A program made the position numbers and the translations under genes. From positions 248,001 through 312,000 of the forward strand of contig JACRJX010000041.1 of assembly GCA_016235595.1 (NCBI GenBank): 64,000 nt of DNA, written 5' to 3'. Origin of the DNA: Verrucomicrobiota bacterium (GTDB taxonomy: Bacteria; Verrucomicrobiota; Verrucomicrobiia; CAIQCK01). This document shows positions 37,328 to 46,326 of the stretch, one piece after another. Numbering within the stretch: position 1 is the first letter of the stretch; each line of letters starts with the position of its first letter. The notes under the pieces are model-generated. The model was not told the DNA's origin. It searched no databases and worked only from the letters and a program-made list of their open reading frames with translations.

Positions 37328-37348
37328 CTTGTTTCGGCCAAAAACAAG
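37328..37348. promoter_or_regulatory. Perfect 7-bp inverted repeat upstream of the isomerase-like gene
   Basis: CTTGTTT (37328-37334) and AAACAAG (37342-37348) flank a 7-nt CGGCCAA centre. It lies 74-94 nt before the ATG at 37254 and about 105 nt after the sulfatase stop. There is no T-run, so an operator is more likely than a terminator. The rest of the 199-nt gap shows only a weak AAAGCG/CGCTTT pair. Confidence 0.35.
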
Positions 37349-37453
37349 GCTGAATTTCCGACATCCTCGTTGAAATCATCGAAGATGGGAAAAGAACGTG
37401 AATCCACTTCGTCCAAAGCGGCCCGGCCAGCAAAGGCGCTTTGAATCCGGGAC

Positions 37454-38878
37454 CTACTTCTTCCTCTTCTTACCCGCTCTCGGCTGATCCAACTTCTTCA
37501 GCTCCTCAGCCGATGGCGGCGTCCACTGGGCGGGCTTTGGATTGTCCACCGTCAGTGGCAGGTTGTCGTCGAATTGCTGCTGGGCCACTTTCAACCGCGC
37601 GAGCATCTGTCCGACACGAGCCGCTTGCGCGGGATCGTTGGCCAGGTTCTTCATCTCATCGGGATCGTTTCGCAGGTCGAAGAGCTGCGTCACGTTGACT
37701 TCAGGATAACGGATGAGCTTCCAGCGGTCATCACGCCACGCGCGTTGGAGGTGGCGGTAGGCAAAGAACAATTCGTCGCGCACCGCCTTCGATTGGCCGG
37801 TGATCACGCGCTTGAAACTGCGGCCATCAATCCCCGCCGGCATCCGTCCGCCGACGAGGTCGCAGATGGTCGGGTAGATATCGAGCAGGTAGATCAACGC
37901 ATCACTGCTGCCCTTCGGGATGCCAGGGCCAGCAAAGATGAGCGGCGCTTTCATACCGGCGTCGTAGAGGTTCTGCTTGCCGAGCAAGCCGTGGCTTCCG
38001 ACCGCAATACCCTGGTCGGCTGAGAAAATGACGATGGTGTTGTCGAGCTGGCCGAGTTCCTTGAGCGTCTGTAGTATGCGGCCCATGTAACCATCCATCG
38101 CAGTGACGACGGCGTAGTATTCGTGCAGTGTCTGGCGCAAATCGTTCTCGGTGCGCGGCCACGGCAGCAACCGCTCATCGCGCACGACCATCTCGCCGTT
38201 GTCGAACGGGTGAACTGGCAGCCAATTTTTCGGCAGTGGCACCTTGTCTCGCTGGTAAAGGCCCAGGTAGTTACCGGCCGCAACGCGCGGATCGTGCGGA
38301 TTGGCGAACGCCAGATACATGAAGAACGGCCTGCCATCCTTCTTCTCCTTCAAGAACTTCACCGTATCATCGGCGATCATCTTGCCCGGCTCGCCGCAGG
38401 TGCGGTCGAGATTCTCGTTGATGTACAGGTTGTAGTCGAACTTCGCCTGAATCAACGGCGCGGTGTTGCCTTTCTTGCCCTGATGATAGGTGACGTAGCC
38501 GGCGTCCTTCATTGAGAGCGGCCAGTTGGGCGCGTCGCCGGGTGCAATAGGGCCGTTGCCAGCCTTCGCGCCGGGCGGGATGAAATCCTTCCATCGGAAA
38601 TACGCCCTGCCGCTCAGCAGCATGTTGCGGCTCGGCGTGCAGACTGCGGCCGAGTTACCACCAAGGCAGTAGGCATTGTTGAAGACGAACCCGCGATGAA
38701 CAAGCGAGTCAAGGTTTGGCGTCTTGACGAAACTGTTGCCGAGCGCGGCGATCGAGTCGTAGCGCATGTCGTCGGCGAACAGGAAGAGGACGTTGGGTTT
38801 GGTTTCAGCGGCCCGCGTCCCGATGACGAGGCTCATGAACGCGCCAGCGAGGAGGAATGGGGCGAGTCGCAATCTCAT
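37454..38878 (-). CDS. Exported sulfatase (S1 family)
   Basis: 474 residues. A Sec signal (about 1-24) precedes KPNVLFLFADDMRYDSIAA, whose Asp pair binds calcium. The active-site motif is VCTPSRNMLLSGR with Cys80, the residue converted to formylglycine in type I sulfatases. Further metal ligands lie in the FSADQGIAVGSHGLLGK segment. The enzyme removes sulfate esters from glycans or other substrates. Maturation requires a formylglycine-generating or anaerobic maturing enzyme, which is not in this window. The C-terminus is Lys-rich (GKKRKK). The ATG at 38878 has no Shine-Dalgarno but has a promoter-like sequence next to it. Confidence 0.93.
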   Translation of the reverse strand: MRLRLAPFLLAGAFMSLVIGTRAAETKPNVLFLFADDMRYDSIAALGNSFVKTPNLDSLVHRGFVFNNAYCLGGNSAAVCTPSRNMLLSGRAYFRWKDFIPPGAKAGNGPIAPGDAPNWPLSMKDAGYVTYHQGKKGNTAPLIQAKFDYNLYINENLDRTCGEPGKMIADDTVKFLKEKKDGRPFFMYLAFANPHDPRVAAGNYLGLYQRDKVPLPKNWLPVHPFDNGEMVVRDERLLPWPRTENDLRQTLHEYYAVVTAMDGYMGRILQTLKELGQLDNTIVIFSADQGIAVGSHGLLGKQNLYDAGMKAPLIFAGPGIPKGSSDALIYLLDIYPTICDLVGGRMPAGIDGRSFKRVITGQSKAVRDELFFAYRHLQRAWRDDRWKLIRYPEVNVTQLFDLRNDPDEMKNLANDPAQAARVGQMLARLKVAQQQFDDNLPLTVDNPKPAQWTPPSAEELKKLDQPRAGKKRKK

Positions 38879-38884
38879 AGGGGT

Positions 38885-38913
38885 ATTTAAACCCGATGGA
38901 TCGTTTTTGTCAC
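38885..38913 (-). promoter_or_regulatory. Sigma70-like promoter for a predicted leaderless sulfatase mRNA
   Basis: On the minus strand GTGACA (38913-38908), a 17-nt spacer and TTAAAT (38890-38885) end 6 nt before the ATG at 38878. Five of six and four of six bases match consensus. No Shine-Dalgarno is present. Confidence 0.4.
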
Positions 38914-38956
38914 GCCGCAGTTCCCCATGCACAGAGCAACGGCTGCGGAAACAACA

Positions 38957-38973
38957 GTAACTTGATGAGTTAC
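38957..38973. promoter_or_regulatory. Perfect 6-bp inverted repeat in the divergent gap
   Basis: GTAACT (38957-38962) and AGTTAC (38968-38973) are separated by 5 nt. It stands about 45 nt upstream of the sulfatase promoter candidate and about 135 nt upstream of the malic enzyme ATG. It could be an operator for either gene. The remainder of this 228-nt gap shows no further clear element. Confidence 0.25.
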
Positions 38974-39106
38974 CTCCTCAAATTGGGCTCGACCGGGCCA
39001 CGCCACGCCCCTTATCGTTTCCGACGCTGGCACGGCGCTTTCGTATCGCGAATGCGTTGATGATCGTGCCTGAGTGAAAGAATCACAATTTCTGGAGAAC
39101 AGCTCC

Positions 39107-40774
39107 ATGTTGAAACGAACTGTGAAATCAAAGTCCGCAAGCGCCAAGTGCCATGTGCCACGCGGCGCCAAGTTGCTTCATGATCCGCTCTGGAACAAGG
39201 GCACCGCGTTCACTGACGAGGAGCGCGACGCGCTCGGCCTGCGAGGACTGTTGCCATCTCGCGTGCTCACCATCGAAGAACAGGAGCGGCGCGTGCTGGC
39301 CAACTTCGAGAAGAAGCCAAACGACCTGGAGCGCTACGTCCAACTCATCAGCCTGCAAGACCGCAATGAGACACTTTTCTACCACGTGGTCATGAACCAC
39401 GTGGAGAAAATGATGCCGATCATTTACACGCCGACCGTCGGCCAAGCTTGCCAGGAATTCGGGGTGCTCTTTCGCCAGGCGCGCGGCCTCTACATTTCCA
39501 TCAAGGACCGCGGCCGCGTCGCGCAGGTGTTGAAGAACTGGCCTCAGAAGGACGTGCGCGTCATCGTGGTCACCGACGGCGAACGCATCCTGGGGTTGGG
39601 CGATCTCGGTGCGTTTGGCATGAGCATCCCGATCGGCAAGCTCTCGCTCTATACCGCTTGCGCCGGCGTGGATCCGGCGCAATGCATGCCCGTCATGCTC
39701 GACGTCGGCACAGAGAACGACTCGTTGCTGCACAATCCGCTCTACACCGGCCTTTGCCAGGGCCGCGTGCGTGGCAAGGAGTATGACGCCTTGGTGGACG
39801 AGTTCGTGACGGCGGTCCACAAAACCTGGCCGAAGGCGCTCATTCAGTTTGAGGATTTTGCCAACATCAACGCGTTCCGCCTGCTGGAACACTATCGCGG
39901 AAAAGTCTGCACCTTTAACGACGACATTCAGGGCACGGCGGCGGTGACTCTGGCCGGCCTTTACTCGGCATTGCGCATCACCGGCCGGGCGCTCCGGGAT
40001 CAAACGATCCTCTTCCTCGGCGCGGGCGAGGCGGGCACGGGCATCGGCAACCTCATCGCGTCCGCGATGACCGACGAGGGCATGTCGCCGGAGGAGGCGA
40101 GGCGGAAGTGCTGGTTTGTGGATTCGCACGGTCTCGTGGTGAAATCCCGCCAGGACCTCGCCGAACACAAGCTTCGTTTCGCGCACGACCATCCTTTCTG
40201 CGCCGACTTCCTCAGCGCCATTCGCACGCTCAAACCAACCGCCATCGTCGGCGTCTCCGCCATGCCGAAGACGTTCACCCAACCCGTGGTCGAGGCGATG
40301 TCGGAACTGAACAAGCGCCCGATTATCTTCGCGCTCTCCAATCCGACCTCCAAAGCCGAGTGTTCGGCGGAGGAAGCCTACACATGGTCCAAAGGTCAGG
40401 CCATCTTTGCCAGCGGCAGCCCATTCCCGCCGTGTGTCTATGGGGGCAAGACCTTCGTGCCCGGCCAGGGCAATAACGCCTACATCTTTCCCGGCGTCGG
40501 CCTCGGTATCATTGCGTGCGAAGCGCGGCACGTCACCGACCGCATGTTCGCTGAAGCCGCCAAGGCACTCGCCGCGCAAGTGCAGGAGAACGACCTGGCG
40601 ATGGGCCGCGTCTACCCGTCGCTGCAACACATCCAGGAAGTCAGCGCCGGCATCGCCGTTGCCGTCGCCGAGTGCGTTTTCAAGGAAGGCCTCGCGAGCA
40701 TAAGGAAACCCAGGAACCTGCTGAAGTTCATCCGATCAAAAATGTGGGCGCCGCAGTATCGCAACTACGTGTAG
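39107..40774 (+). CDS. maeA: NAD-type malic enzyme (large form)
   Basis: 555 residues. It oxidatively decarboxylates malate to pyruvate and CO2. The malic enzyme signature FNDDIQGTAAVTLAGL, the substrate region IIYTPTVGQACQEFG and the dinucleotide loop LGAGEAGTGIGNLI are all present. The length and N-terminal domain match the SfcA/MaeA type, not the short MaeB type. NAD rather than NADP is inferred from the type. GGAGAA lies 9 nt before the ATG at 39107. An earlier GTG at 39074 is less likely. The N-terminal Lys-rich stretch (KRTVKSKSASAK) is probably a disordered tail. Confidence 0.95.
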   Translation: MLKRTVKSKSASAKCHVPRGAKLLHDPLWNKGTAFTDEERDALGLRGLLPSRVLTIEEQERRVLANFEKKPNDLERYVQLISLQDRNETLFYHVVMNHVEKMMPIIYTPTVGQACQEFGVLFRQARGLYISIKDRGRVAQVLKNWPQKDVRVIVVTDGERILGLGDLGAFGMSIPIGKLSLYTACAGVDPAQCMPVMLDVGTENDSLLHNPLYTGLCQGRVRGKEYDALVDEFVTAVHKTWPKALIQFEDFANINAFRLLEHYRGKVCTFNDDIQGTAAVTLAGLYSALRITGRALRDQTILFLGAGEAGTGIGNLIASAMTDEGMSPEEARRKCWFVDSHGLVVKSRQDLAEHKLRFAHDHPFCADFLSAIRTLKPTAIVGVSAMPKTFTQPVVEAMSELNKRPIIFALSNPTSKAECSAEEAYTWSKGQAIFASGSPFPPCVYGGKTFVPGQGNNAYIFPGVGLGIIACEARHVTDRMFAEAAKALAAQVQENDLAMGRVYPSLQHIQEVSAGIAVAVAECVFKEGLASIRKPRNLLKFIRSKMWAPQYRNYV

Positions 40775-40809
40775 CCGACTGACGGCGAGGTCGCTGTCGC
40801 CATGCATGC

Positions 40810-40822
40810 ACGGTTTGACCGT
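40810..40822. terminator. Short hairpin in the convergent gap after the malic enzyme gene
   Basis: ACGGT-TTG-ACCGT is a perfect 5-bp stem, followed by a CGATCGATCG palindrome. No T-run is present. Termination by this element is only possible. Confidence 0.2.
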
Positions 40823-40869
40823 CGATCGATCGCGCGGTTGTCCTGGATGAAATGATCGCCCGGTCGTGG

Positions 40870-42291
40870 TCACCTCAACGGTGTCGGCAGGAAGTCCCAG
40901 TCGAGCACCATCTTCTCGGTCAGGGCGCGTTTCAATTCCAGTTCAGCCTCCTTGTATTCCGGCTTGCCGGCGAGGTTGTTGAGTTCACCGGGGTCAGCGT
41001 CGAGATCGTAAAGCTCGAACGTCGCCCGCGGTAACGTGAAGTAGGCGCGTTCGAATTGCGGCGCCAGCTTGCGCGCTTCGTGAGCCGCGAGAATCTCCTG
41101 CCAGCCCGGATCACGCTGGCTGTCCACCGGCGCGACGGCTTGGTGCGGTGTGCAGTTGTAGATGAGCTTGAATTTGTCCGATCGGACGCAGCGCGCAAGG
41201 TCGAAGGTGGAGGCGAGGATATCGGGCTTCATGCCGCCGTCCCCGCCGTGCGGGCCGCGCTCGGCAAAGATGTATTTGCGGCCCTCAAACGGCTCGCCGC
41301 GCAGCAACTTCAGATAGCTGACGCCGCTCATCACTTTCGGAGGTGTCACGCCCGCGGCCTCCAGCATCGTCGGCGTGAAGTCCTCGCCGGAAACGATCTG
41401 CTTCGTCACGCCACCGGGTTTGACCACGCCGGGCCAACGCACAATCAGCGGCACGTGGATGCCGGGATCGGTCAGCGCGCCTTTGCCGTGCGGCAGCGCC
41501 ATGCCGTTGTCGCCCATGAACACAACGAGCGTGTTCCTGGCGAAACCACGTTTCTCCAAAACGTCGAGCACGCTCTGCACGTCGCCGTCGAGATGCTCCA
41601 CCTCGGCGATGTAGCGCGCGAGGTCCAAGCGCACGCCCGGCAGGTCGGGCAAGTGCGGCGGCAGCGTCAGCTTTGCCGGGTCCGGCACGCCGCGAGGACC
41701 CTTGGCGTCCCACACGTGATGGGGATCGCTGAAACCAAGCCAGAAGAACCACGGTTTGTCCTTCGGTGCCGCGTCGAGGAACGCCGATAGTTTGCTGCCA
41801 AACTCCTTCATCCCACCGGTCTTCTCGACGTAGTCCACGCGATTGGTAAATGTGCGCAAACCATATTTCAGCATTGTCGCCCCAATCTCGGGCGAGGCGC
41901 GCTTGCCGGCGATTTGCGGCCCATCGAGATGGTAACTGCGTCCGCCAACGCCGGTGAAGTAACCGGCCTTGCCGCGCAACAAATCCGGCAGCGCCGGCAA
42001 CTCTGCCGGCAATGGCGACGTGAAGCGCACCATCCGCACCGCCACCGCTGAGCGCCCGGTCATGAGCGTGGCGCGCGACGGCACACACTGCGGACAGCCG
42101 ACGAACATCCGATCAAAGCGCAAGCCCTGCGCTGCAAACCGGTCGAGGTTTGGCGTCTGCACATCCTTGTTACCGTAGCAACCGAGATAAGGGTAGCTAT
42201 GGTCGTCAGAGAGCAGAAAGAGGATGTTTGGCTTCTCAGCGGCAATCGCTTGGCCAACCATCAACATCAAGATCAAGACGATGCGTTTCAT
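40870..42291 (-). CDS. Exported sulfatase (S1 family), second copy
   Basis: 473 residues. The Sec signal (about 1-18) is followed by KPNILFLLSDDHSYPYLGCYG. The formylglycine motif is CVPSRATLMTGR with Cys69. GDNGMALPHGKG carries further metal ligands, and FWLGFSDPHHVWD is typical of exported sulfatases. An AGGAGA Shine-Dalgarno lies 5 nt before the ATG. The gene starts 13 nt after the TIM-barrel gene, so it is the last of a minus-strand series (49538 to 40870) that also holds a GH42-like and a sialidase-like protein. It probably removes sulfate from the same glycan. It is only distantly related to the sulfatase at 37454-38878. Confidence 0.93.
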   Translation of the reverse strand: MKRIVLILMLMVGQAIAAEKPNILFLLSDDHSYPYLGCYGNKDVQTPNLDRFAAQGLRFDRMFVGCPQCVPSRATLMTGRSAVAVRMVRFTSPLPAELPALPDLLRGKAGYFTGVGGRSYHLDGPQIAGKRASPEIGATMLKYGLRTFTNRVDYVEKTGGMKEFGSKLSAFLDAAPKDKPWFFWLGFSDPHHVWDAKGPRGVPDPAKLTLPPHLPDLPGVRLDLARYIAEVEHLDGDVQSVLDVLEKRGFARNTLVVFMGDNGMALPHGKGALTDPGIHVPLIVRWPGVVKPGGVTKQIVSGEDFTPTMLEAAGVTPPKVMSGVSYLKLLRGEPFEGRKYIFAERGPHGGDGGMKPDILASTFDLARCVRSDKFKLIYNCTPHQAVAPVDSQRDPGWQEILAAHEARKLAPQFERAYFTLPRATFELYDLDADPGELNNLAGKPEYKEAELELKRALTEKMVLDWDFLPTPLR

Positions 42292-42304
42292 GGATGTCTC
42301 CTGT

Positions 42305-43231
42305 TCAATACCCCAATACCGTCCGCACGCACTCACGACTCATCTTCAAGCTCTCGCGCAACGGCCGCGTCAGCTTGAAACCGCGCTCGTGGGCCAACTC
42401 AATGACCGCATGACCCGCGAAATTGATTTCGCGCAACGCGGTGGCGATGGCCACGTAATCCATATCGCCCTCGCCCAGCGCTTCTGACCAGCGTCCGTCC
42501 TTCTTCTGGTCGCGCAGATGCAGAAAGACGATCTGCTTGCCATATTGCCGGATGAACGCAACGGGGTCCACGCCGCCGCGCACGAGCCAGTTGAGGTCGG
42601 GGCCGAGTTTCACGTTGGGGACGCGCGCAAGCGTTCCTTTGAGGTCGTGCAACTCGTTCTCGACCTCGTAGGTGTGATTGTGGAGGTTCAGCACAACGCC
42701 GTTTTTCTCACAAATGGCGATGATCTTCCGGAGCAATTCGGCCTGCGCGTCAAGTTGTTCCGGCGTTTTGCGAAGCTTCTGGCCCCATTTGATCGCGCCC
42801 ACGGACGTACCGAGCGTGCGACCGCCGAGCTTCGCCAGCCGGGGAATTACCTGTGCAGCATCGTCAAGAATCTCCTGGTGCTTCGCGCGATCCCACATCG
42901 CGCCGCCGAAGGACATGCCAATGACGGACAGCTTGTGCTTCTGTGACAGATCACCGATGCGCTGGACAGCGTCGTCGGGTTGCAGTGCGGTGGACATCAG
43001 TTCGACACCGTCCAGCCCGGCGTAGCTCATGTCGGCGAAGATCTGTGGCAGCACGGGCGTGATATCGTATTTCGGCTGCGTGGCGGCATAGACCCACGGG
43101 TGAGCGCCAACAATGACCCGGCGCTTTGCCGATGGTGTGTCTGCTGAGCCAGCTGTCGCGCCGCAGCCGGCGATCACCGCGACACTGTATTGGAGGAAAC
43201 TGCGGCGGGAAACACAGGCGTTAGTGCTCAT
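42305..43231 (-). CDS. Tat-exported xylose-isomerase-like TIM-barrel protein (copy 1)
   Basis: 308 residues. A twin-arginine signal (VSRRSFLQYSVAV, about 8-20) leads into a sugar-phosphate isomerase/epimerase-type barrel: YAGLDGVELMST, LSVIGMSFGGAMW, NLHNHTYEVENEL, LGPDLNWLVRGGV and HAVIELAHERGF, in which the acidic and His metal ligands are usual. The family includes inosose dehydratases and ketose 3-epimerases. The natural substrate is unknown. Export is notable because relatives usually work in the cytoplasm on phosphorylated sugars. An unphosphorylated sugar is the likelier substrate. The start at 43231 has no strong Shine-Dalgarno. Confidence 0.75.
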   Translation of the reverse strand: MSTNACVSRRSFLQYSVAVIAGCGATAGSADTPSAKRRVIVGAHPWVYAATQPKYDITPVLPQIFADMSYAGLDGVELMSTALQPDDAVQRIGDLSQKHKLSVIGMSFGGAMWDRAKHQEILDDAAQVIPRLAKLGGRTLGTSVGAIKWGQKLRKTPEQLDAQAELLRKIIAICEKNGVVLNLHNHTYEVENELHDLKGTLARVPNVKLGPDLNWLVRGGVDPVAFIRQYGKQIVFLHLRDQKKDGRWSEALGEGDMDYVAIATALREINFAGHAVIELAHERGFKLTRPLRESLKMSRECVRTVLGY

Positions 43232-43292
43232 AGGCGCATCTTCATAACAGATCGGAAGGCAAATCAAGCAAGCAATTGCCTCAGTCGTCAGC

Positions 43293-46200
43293 TTACGGAC
43301 TCAGCCGGATGATCGTCGCTTCGCCCGGCTCCAATCGCAGCGGGAACACAGTGTGACCTACCTCGACGCGTGACGCCACGGGGAAGCCGTTTTCGTAGTC
43401 GAGGTCGGTGACAGACTTGAACACGCCCTTCACGCGCACCGTGCTCTCCGCCGTCGCATCCTGGTCCGGGTTGAGCGCGCAGAGGTAGCGCGCTTCGCCC
43501 TGCTCACGCAACACCAGTTCGAACACGTTCTTGTCATCGCACGCCGCGCGGTTGGTGACGGCTTCGATTTGCGCGATCAGCTTGTCCACAAACCCGCGCG
43601 TGCTCTTCATCTGCGCGAACGGCTTGAGCAGCGCGAACACCTTCGACGGGCCTGCGCAGATTTCAAGTGCGTCGCCCGGCTTCGCAGGATCATCCACCCA
43701 TTCCCATCGTTTCTTATCTGAGAACTCCAATTTGAGCGGACGGCCGGGCAACGTGGCGTTGATGAGCTTGCCCGAATCGCGGCCAAGTTCATCGTAGACG
43801 CCAAACGGACCCGCCGTGACAAGCAGGCGAGGCTTGGCGTTGAGCCACTTGCCGATCGCATTTTGCAGACGCTCGTCGAGATAGGGTGCATACGGCAGCA
43901 CGAGCACGTCGAAGTCGTTAAGACGCGCGCGGCCGTCAAGGAAGTATTCCTCGTGGACCAGATCGAAGTGGTGGTTCCGGGGATAGAGTTCCCAGAAGAG
44001 GTCATAGATCTCCGCCTGCGATGCGCCGATTGGGAAATTGTTCCGCATCGAGGCGGTCGGCGCGAGCACGCAGATGCGCGGTGTAACAATGCGGCTGTCG
44101 AGCAGCGCGCGTTGAAACCGTTTGAACTTCTGGAAATAGACCGGCAGCGCCGCCGTGCGATAGCGCAGCGTGGTCAGCGCGTAGGCCGGGTCGAAATAGT
44201 TGCCGTCGTAGTGAGTCAGGTATTCCGCCGACGTGTAGGAATACCACCAGACCTGTAGGAATGTGTTCCAAACCGTCATCCGAAAGATGTGTTTCTGCGT
44301 GCCGTGGCGGCGCGGCAGTTCCTCATACATCCGGTCGTGATCTTCCTGCACACCCCAGAAGTTCTCGTATTGAGCAATCGGCTTGAAGCCATTGTGGCGG
44401 CTGATGCTGTTGAGCAACATCAGCGTCGGCATGAATGTCCGTCCGCTGTTGTGAAATGCCAGCAAGTCGCACGTGTCGGCGAGGTTCGGCATGTTGAAAC
44501 TGCGGAACAAGTTGCTGTTATCGGCCATGACAGGTTTGGTCGGGTCGGCTTTCTTCCACGCACGATAAATCAGTCGGCACCAATCCTCATAGCTCGCCTC
44601 GCGCCACGCTTCCCACTCGGCAGCAAGCGGCCCCGCGCGCCGGCGCTCGACGACGTGACGATCCGGCGGCGGCTGGATATCATCGAACGATGCGTAGCTC
44701 GCGTCCCAGCGGTGGTTCAGCGCAGCGATGTCCCCATATTTCTTTTTCAACCACGCGCGGAAATCCGCCTCCGCGTATTTGCCGTAGCCAACTTCGCGAG
44801 TGCCCTTCTCAGTGGCAACGTAAGGCCCGTAGGCTTCCCATTGGAACTCGTAGAACAGAAACTCATCGCGCGAACGAAACGTGCGCCCCATGTCAGTGAC
44901 GATCTCACGCGCATAGTCACGCACTGCCGGATGCCACCAATTGATCTGTGCAGAGCCGGTAGATCGCTTCGACAACGCCGCCTCCGGCCGAAGCACGTGC
45001 ATGATTTCCGGGTCACTCTTTGCACGGTCGAGCAACCATTTCGGCGCCCAACTGCCGTCGTGCAGCGTCATGAACAACAATAGGCAGCTCTTCTTCGGGA
45101 TGCCAGAGGCGCGTATCTGCTCCCACTGTTTCTCGTAACTCGACCAATCGTAATGGCCCGGCTTGTCACTGCGAGGGCTGCCGGCGCTGGTGCTGTGGAC
45201 CGGGTCAAAACAGAGCGGCTTCTCCAGTTGCTGGAAGTCCCACGTGCTCCGATTGGCATAGATGATCTGGTTGACGCGGCCATCGCCGCTGATCGAGGGC
45301 AACCCCGCCTTCAGCGGCGCAGGCGGCGGACGCCAACGTTGACCGGCGCCACGGCAGCGCGCCGTGGCATCAGCGATGGCGCGTTGCGCGTCGCTGCCGA
45401 GCGCGCCAAGTTCAACACCAAGCACGTTGGCTTGACTGTCGAAAGCCTCAGCTTTCGTGGCGCTCTTCAAATCAAGAAACGCTTCGCCATAGGCGCGGTA
45501 TAGTCTTGCCAGCTTCTCTTCCGCCTGGTCCATCCTCGCACCGAGCTTGCCCGCATCGGGACATGACTGTCCAATGCGCAGACACCGGCGCACGTCCTCT
45601 TTGACGAACGCCGATTTCACGAGCGTTTCGTTGTAGCGCGCCGCCCGCGCGAGAATCGGGTCGTTGCGTTCCTTCAACGCGTGGAACTTCGTCAGCGGTG
45701 CGCCGCCCAGTTCCACGCGATACGGATCATAAACCCACAGGTCTGCGATAACGTTCTCGCCAACCTTGACCTCGCGAATCTGCACATCATCGATCCAAAT
45801 CGTCCCGCGCGCCTCCCTCAGATAGAGACCGATGGAGCCTGACGAACTCGCATCCTTCGGCACGCGCACGTAGCCAGCGCGGTATTGCCACTCCCCTTCT
45901 GTCTTGCGCCGCGTGGGCAGCAACTCGACCGACTTCATCTTCCAGTCGGCTTTGGCCTTGTCGGCAGGCCGGAAGTTGAACCTTACGTGGAACGCGCGTT
46001 CGTCGAGTTCCGGCGATTTACGAAACCAGTAACCCACCTCATAGCGCGCGCCGGCCTTCATCGCCGTCGAACCACGCGTCACAAACGCGCAACCGTTCTC
46101 ATCCGGTGCGACGATTTTCAACGACTGCTGTCCACCGTGCGCCACAGTGCTGTCGGCGGCATACGGGTAGCGCGTCATCGCGGCCTTCGGATCGTCCGAA

Positions 46201-46319
46201 TACCACACACCCCAGCCTGTGGCGCCCTGCTCGAAGTCGCAGTTGGCAAAACCGGCGTTGTCGTCGGCTGCGGAGGTGGTGACAACAAGCGCAAGCAGAA
46301 CGACGAGCAAGGATTTCAT
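43293..46319 (-). CDS. Exported GH42-like glycosidase with N-terminal binding domain
   Basis: 1008 residues. A Sec signal (about 1-18) is followed by a carbohydrate-binding jelly-roll (FANCDFEQGATGW to IWIDDVQIREV, about 25-180), a helical spacer, then a TIM barrel with GH42-type features (FLFYEFQWEAYGPY, VMADNSNLFRSFN, KPIAQYENFWG) and a trimerisation-like domain (CVLAPTASMRNNF, FDVLVLPYAPYLDE). GH42 enzymes are beta-galactosidases, but distant members differ in substrate, so only glycoside hydrolysis is inferred. The Glu in IAQYENFW is a nucleophile candidate. It begins 7 nt after the sialidase-nucleoside hydrolase gene stops, indicating one transcript. Confidence 0.68.
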   Translation of the reverse strand: MKSLLVVLLALVVTTSAADDNAGFANCDFEQGATGWGVWYSDDPKAAMTRYPYAADSTVAHGGQQSLKIVAPDENGCAFVTRGSTAMKAGARYEVGYWFRKSPELDERAFHVRFNFRPADKAKADWKMKSVELLPTRRKTEGEWQYRAGYVRVPKDASSSGSIGLYLREARGTIWIDDVQIREVKVGENVIADLWVYDPYRVELGGAPLTKFHALKERNDPILARAARYNETLVKSAFVKEDVRRCLRIGQSCPDAGKLGARMDQAEEKLARLYRAYGEAFLDLKSATKAEAFDSQANVLGVELGALGSDAQRAIADATARCRGAGQRWRPPPAPLKAGLPSISGDGRVNQIIYANRSTWDFQQLEKPLCFDPVHSTSAGSPRSDKPGHYDWSSYEKQWEQIRASGIPKKSCLLLFMTLHDGSWAPKWLLDRAKSDPEIMHVLRPEAALSKRSTGSAQINWWHPAVRDYAREIVTDMGRTFRSRDEFLFYEFQWEAYGPYVATEKGTREVGYGKYAEADFRAWLKKKYGDIAALNHRWDASYASFDDIQPPPDRHVVERRRAGPLAAEWEAWREASYEDWCRLIYRAWKKADPTKPVMADNSNLFRSFNMPNLADTCDLLAFHNSGRTFMPTLMLLNSISRHNGFKPIAQYENFWGVQEDHDRMYEELPRRHGTQKHIFRMTVWNTFLQVWWYSYTSAEYLTHYDGNYFDPAYALTTLRYRTAALPVYFQKFKRFQRALLDSRIVTPRICVLAPTASMRNNFPIGASQAEIYDLFWELYPRNHHFDLVHEEYFLDGRARLNDFDVLVLPYAPYLDERLQNAIGKWLNAKPRLLVTAGPFGVYDELGRDSGKLINATLPGRPLKLEFSDKKRWEWVDDPAKPGDALEICAGPSKVFALLKPFAQMKSTRGFVDKLIAQIEAVTNRAACDDKNVFELVLREQGEARYLCALNPDQDATAESTVRVKGVFKSVTDLDYENGFPVASRVEVGHTVFPLRLEPGEATIIRLSP

Positions 46320-46326
46320 GGTGACG

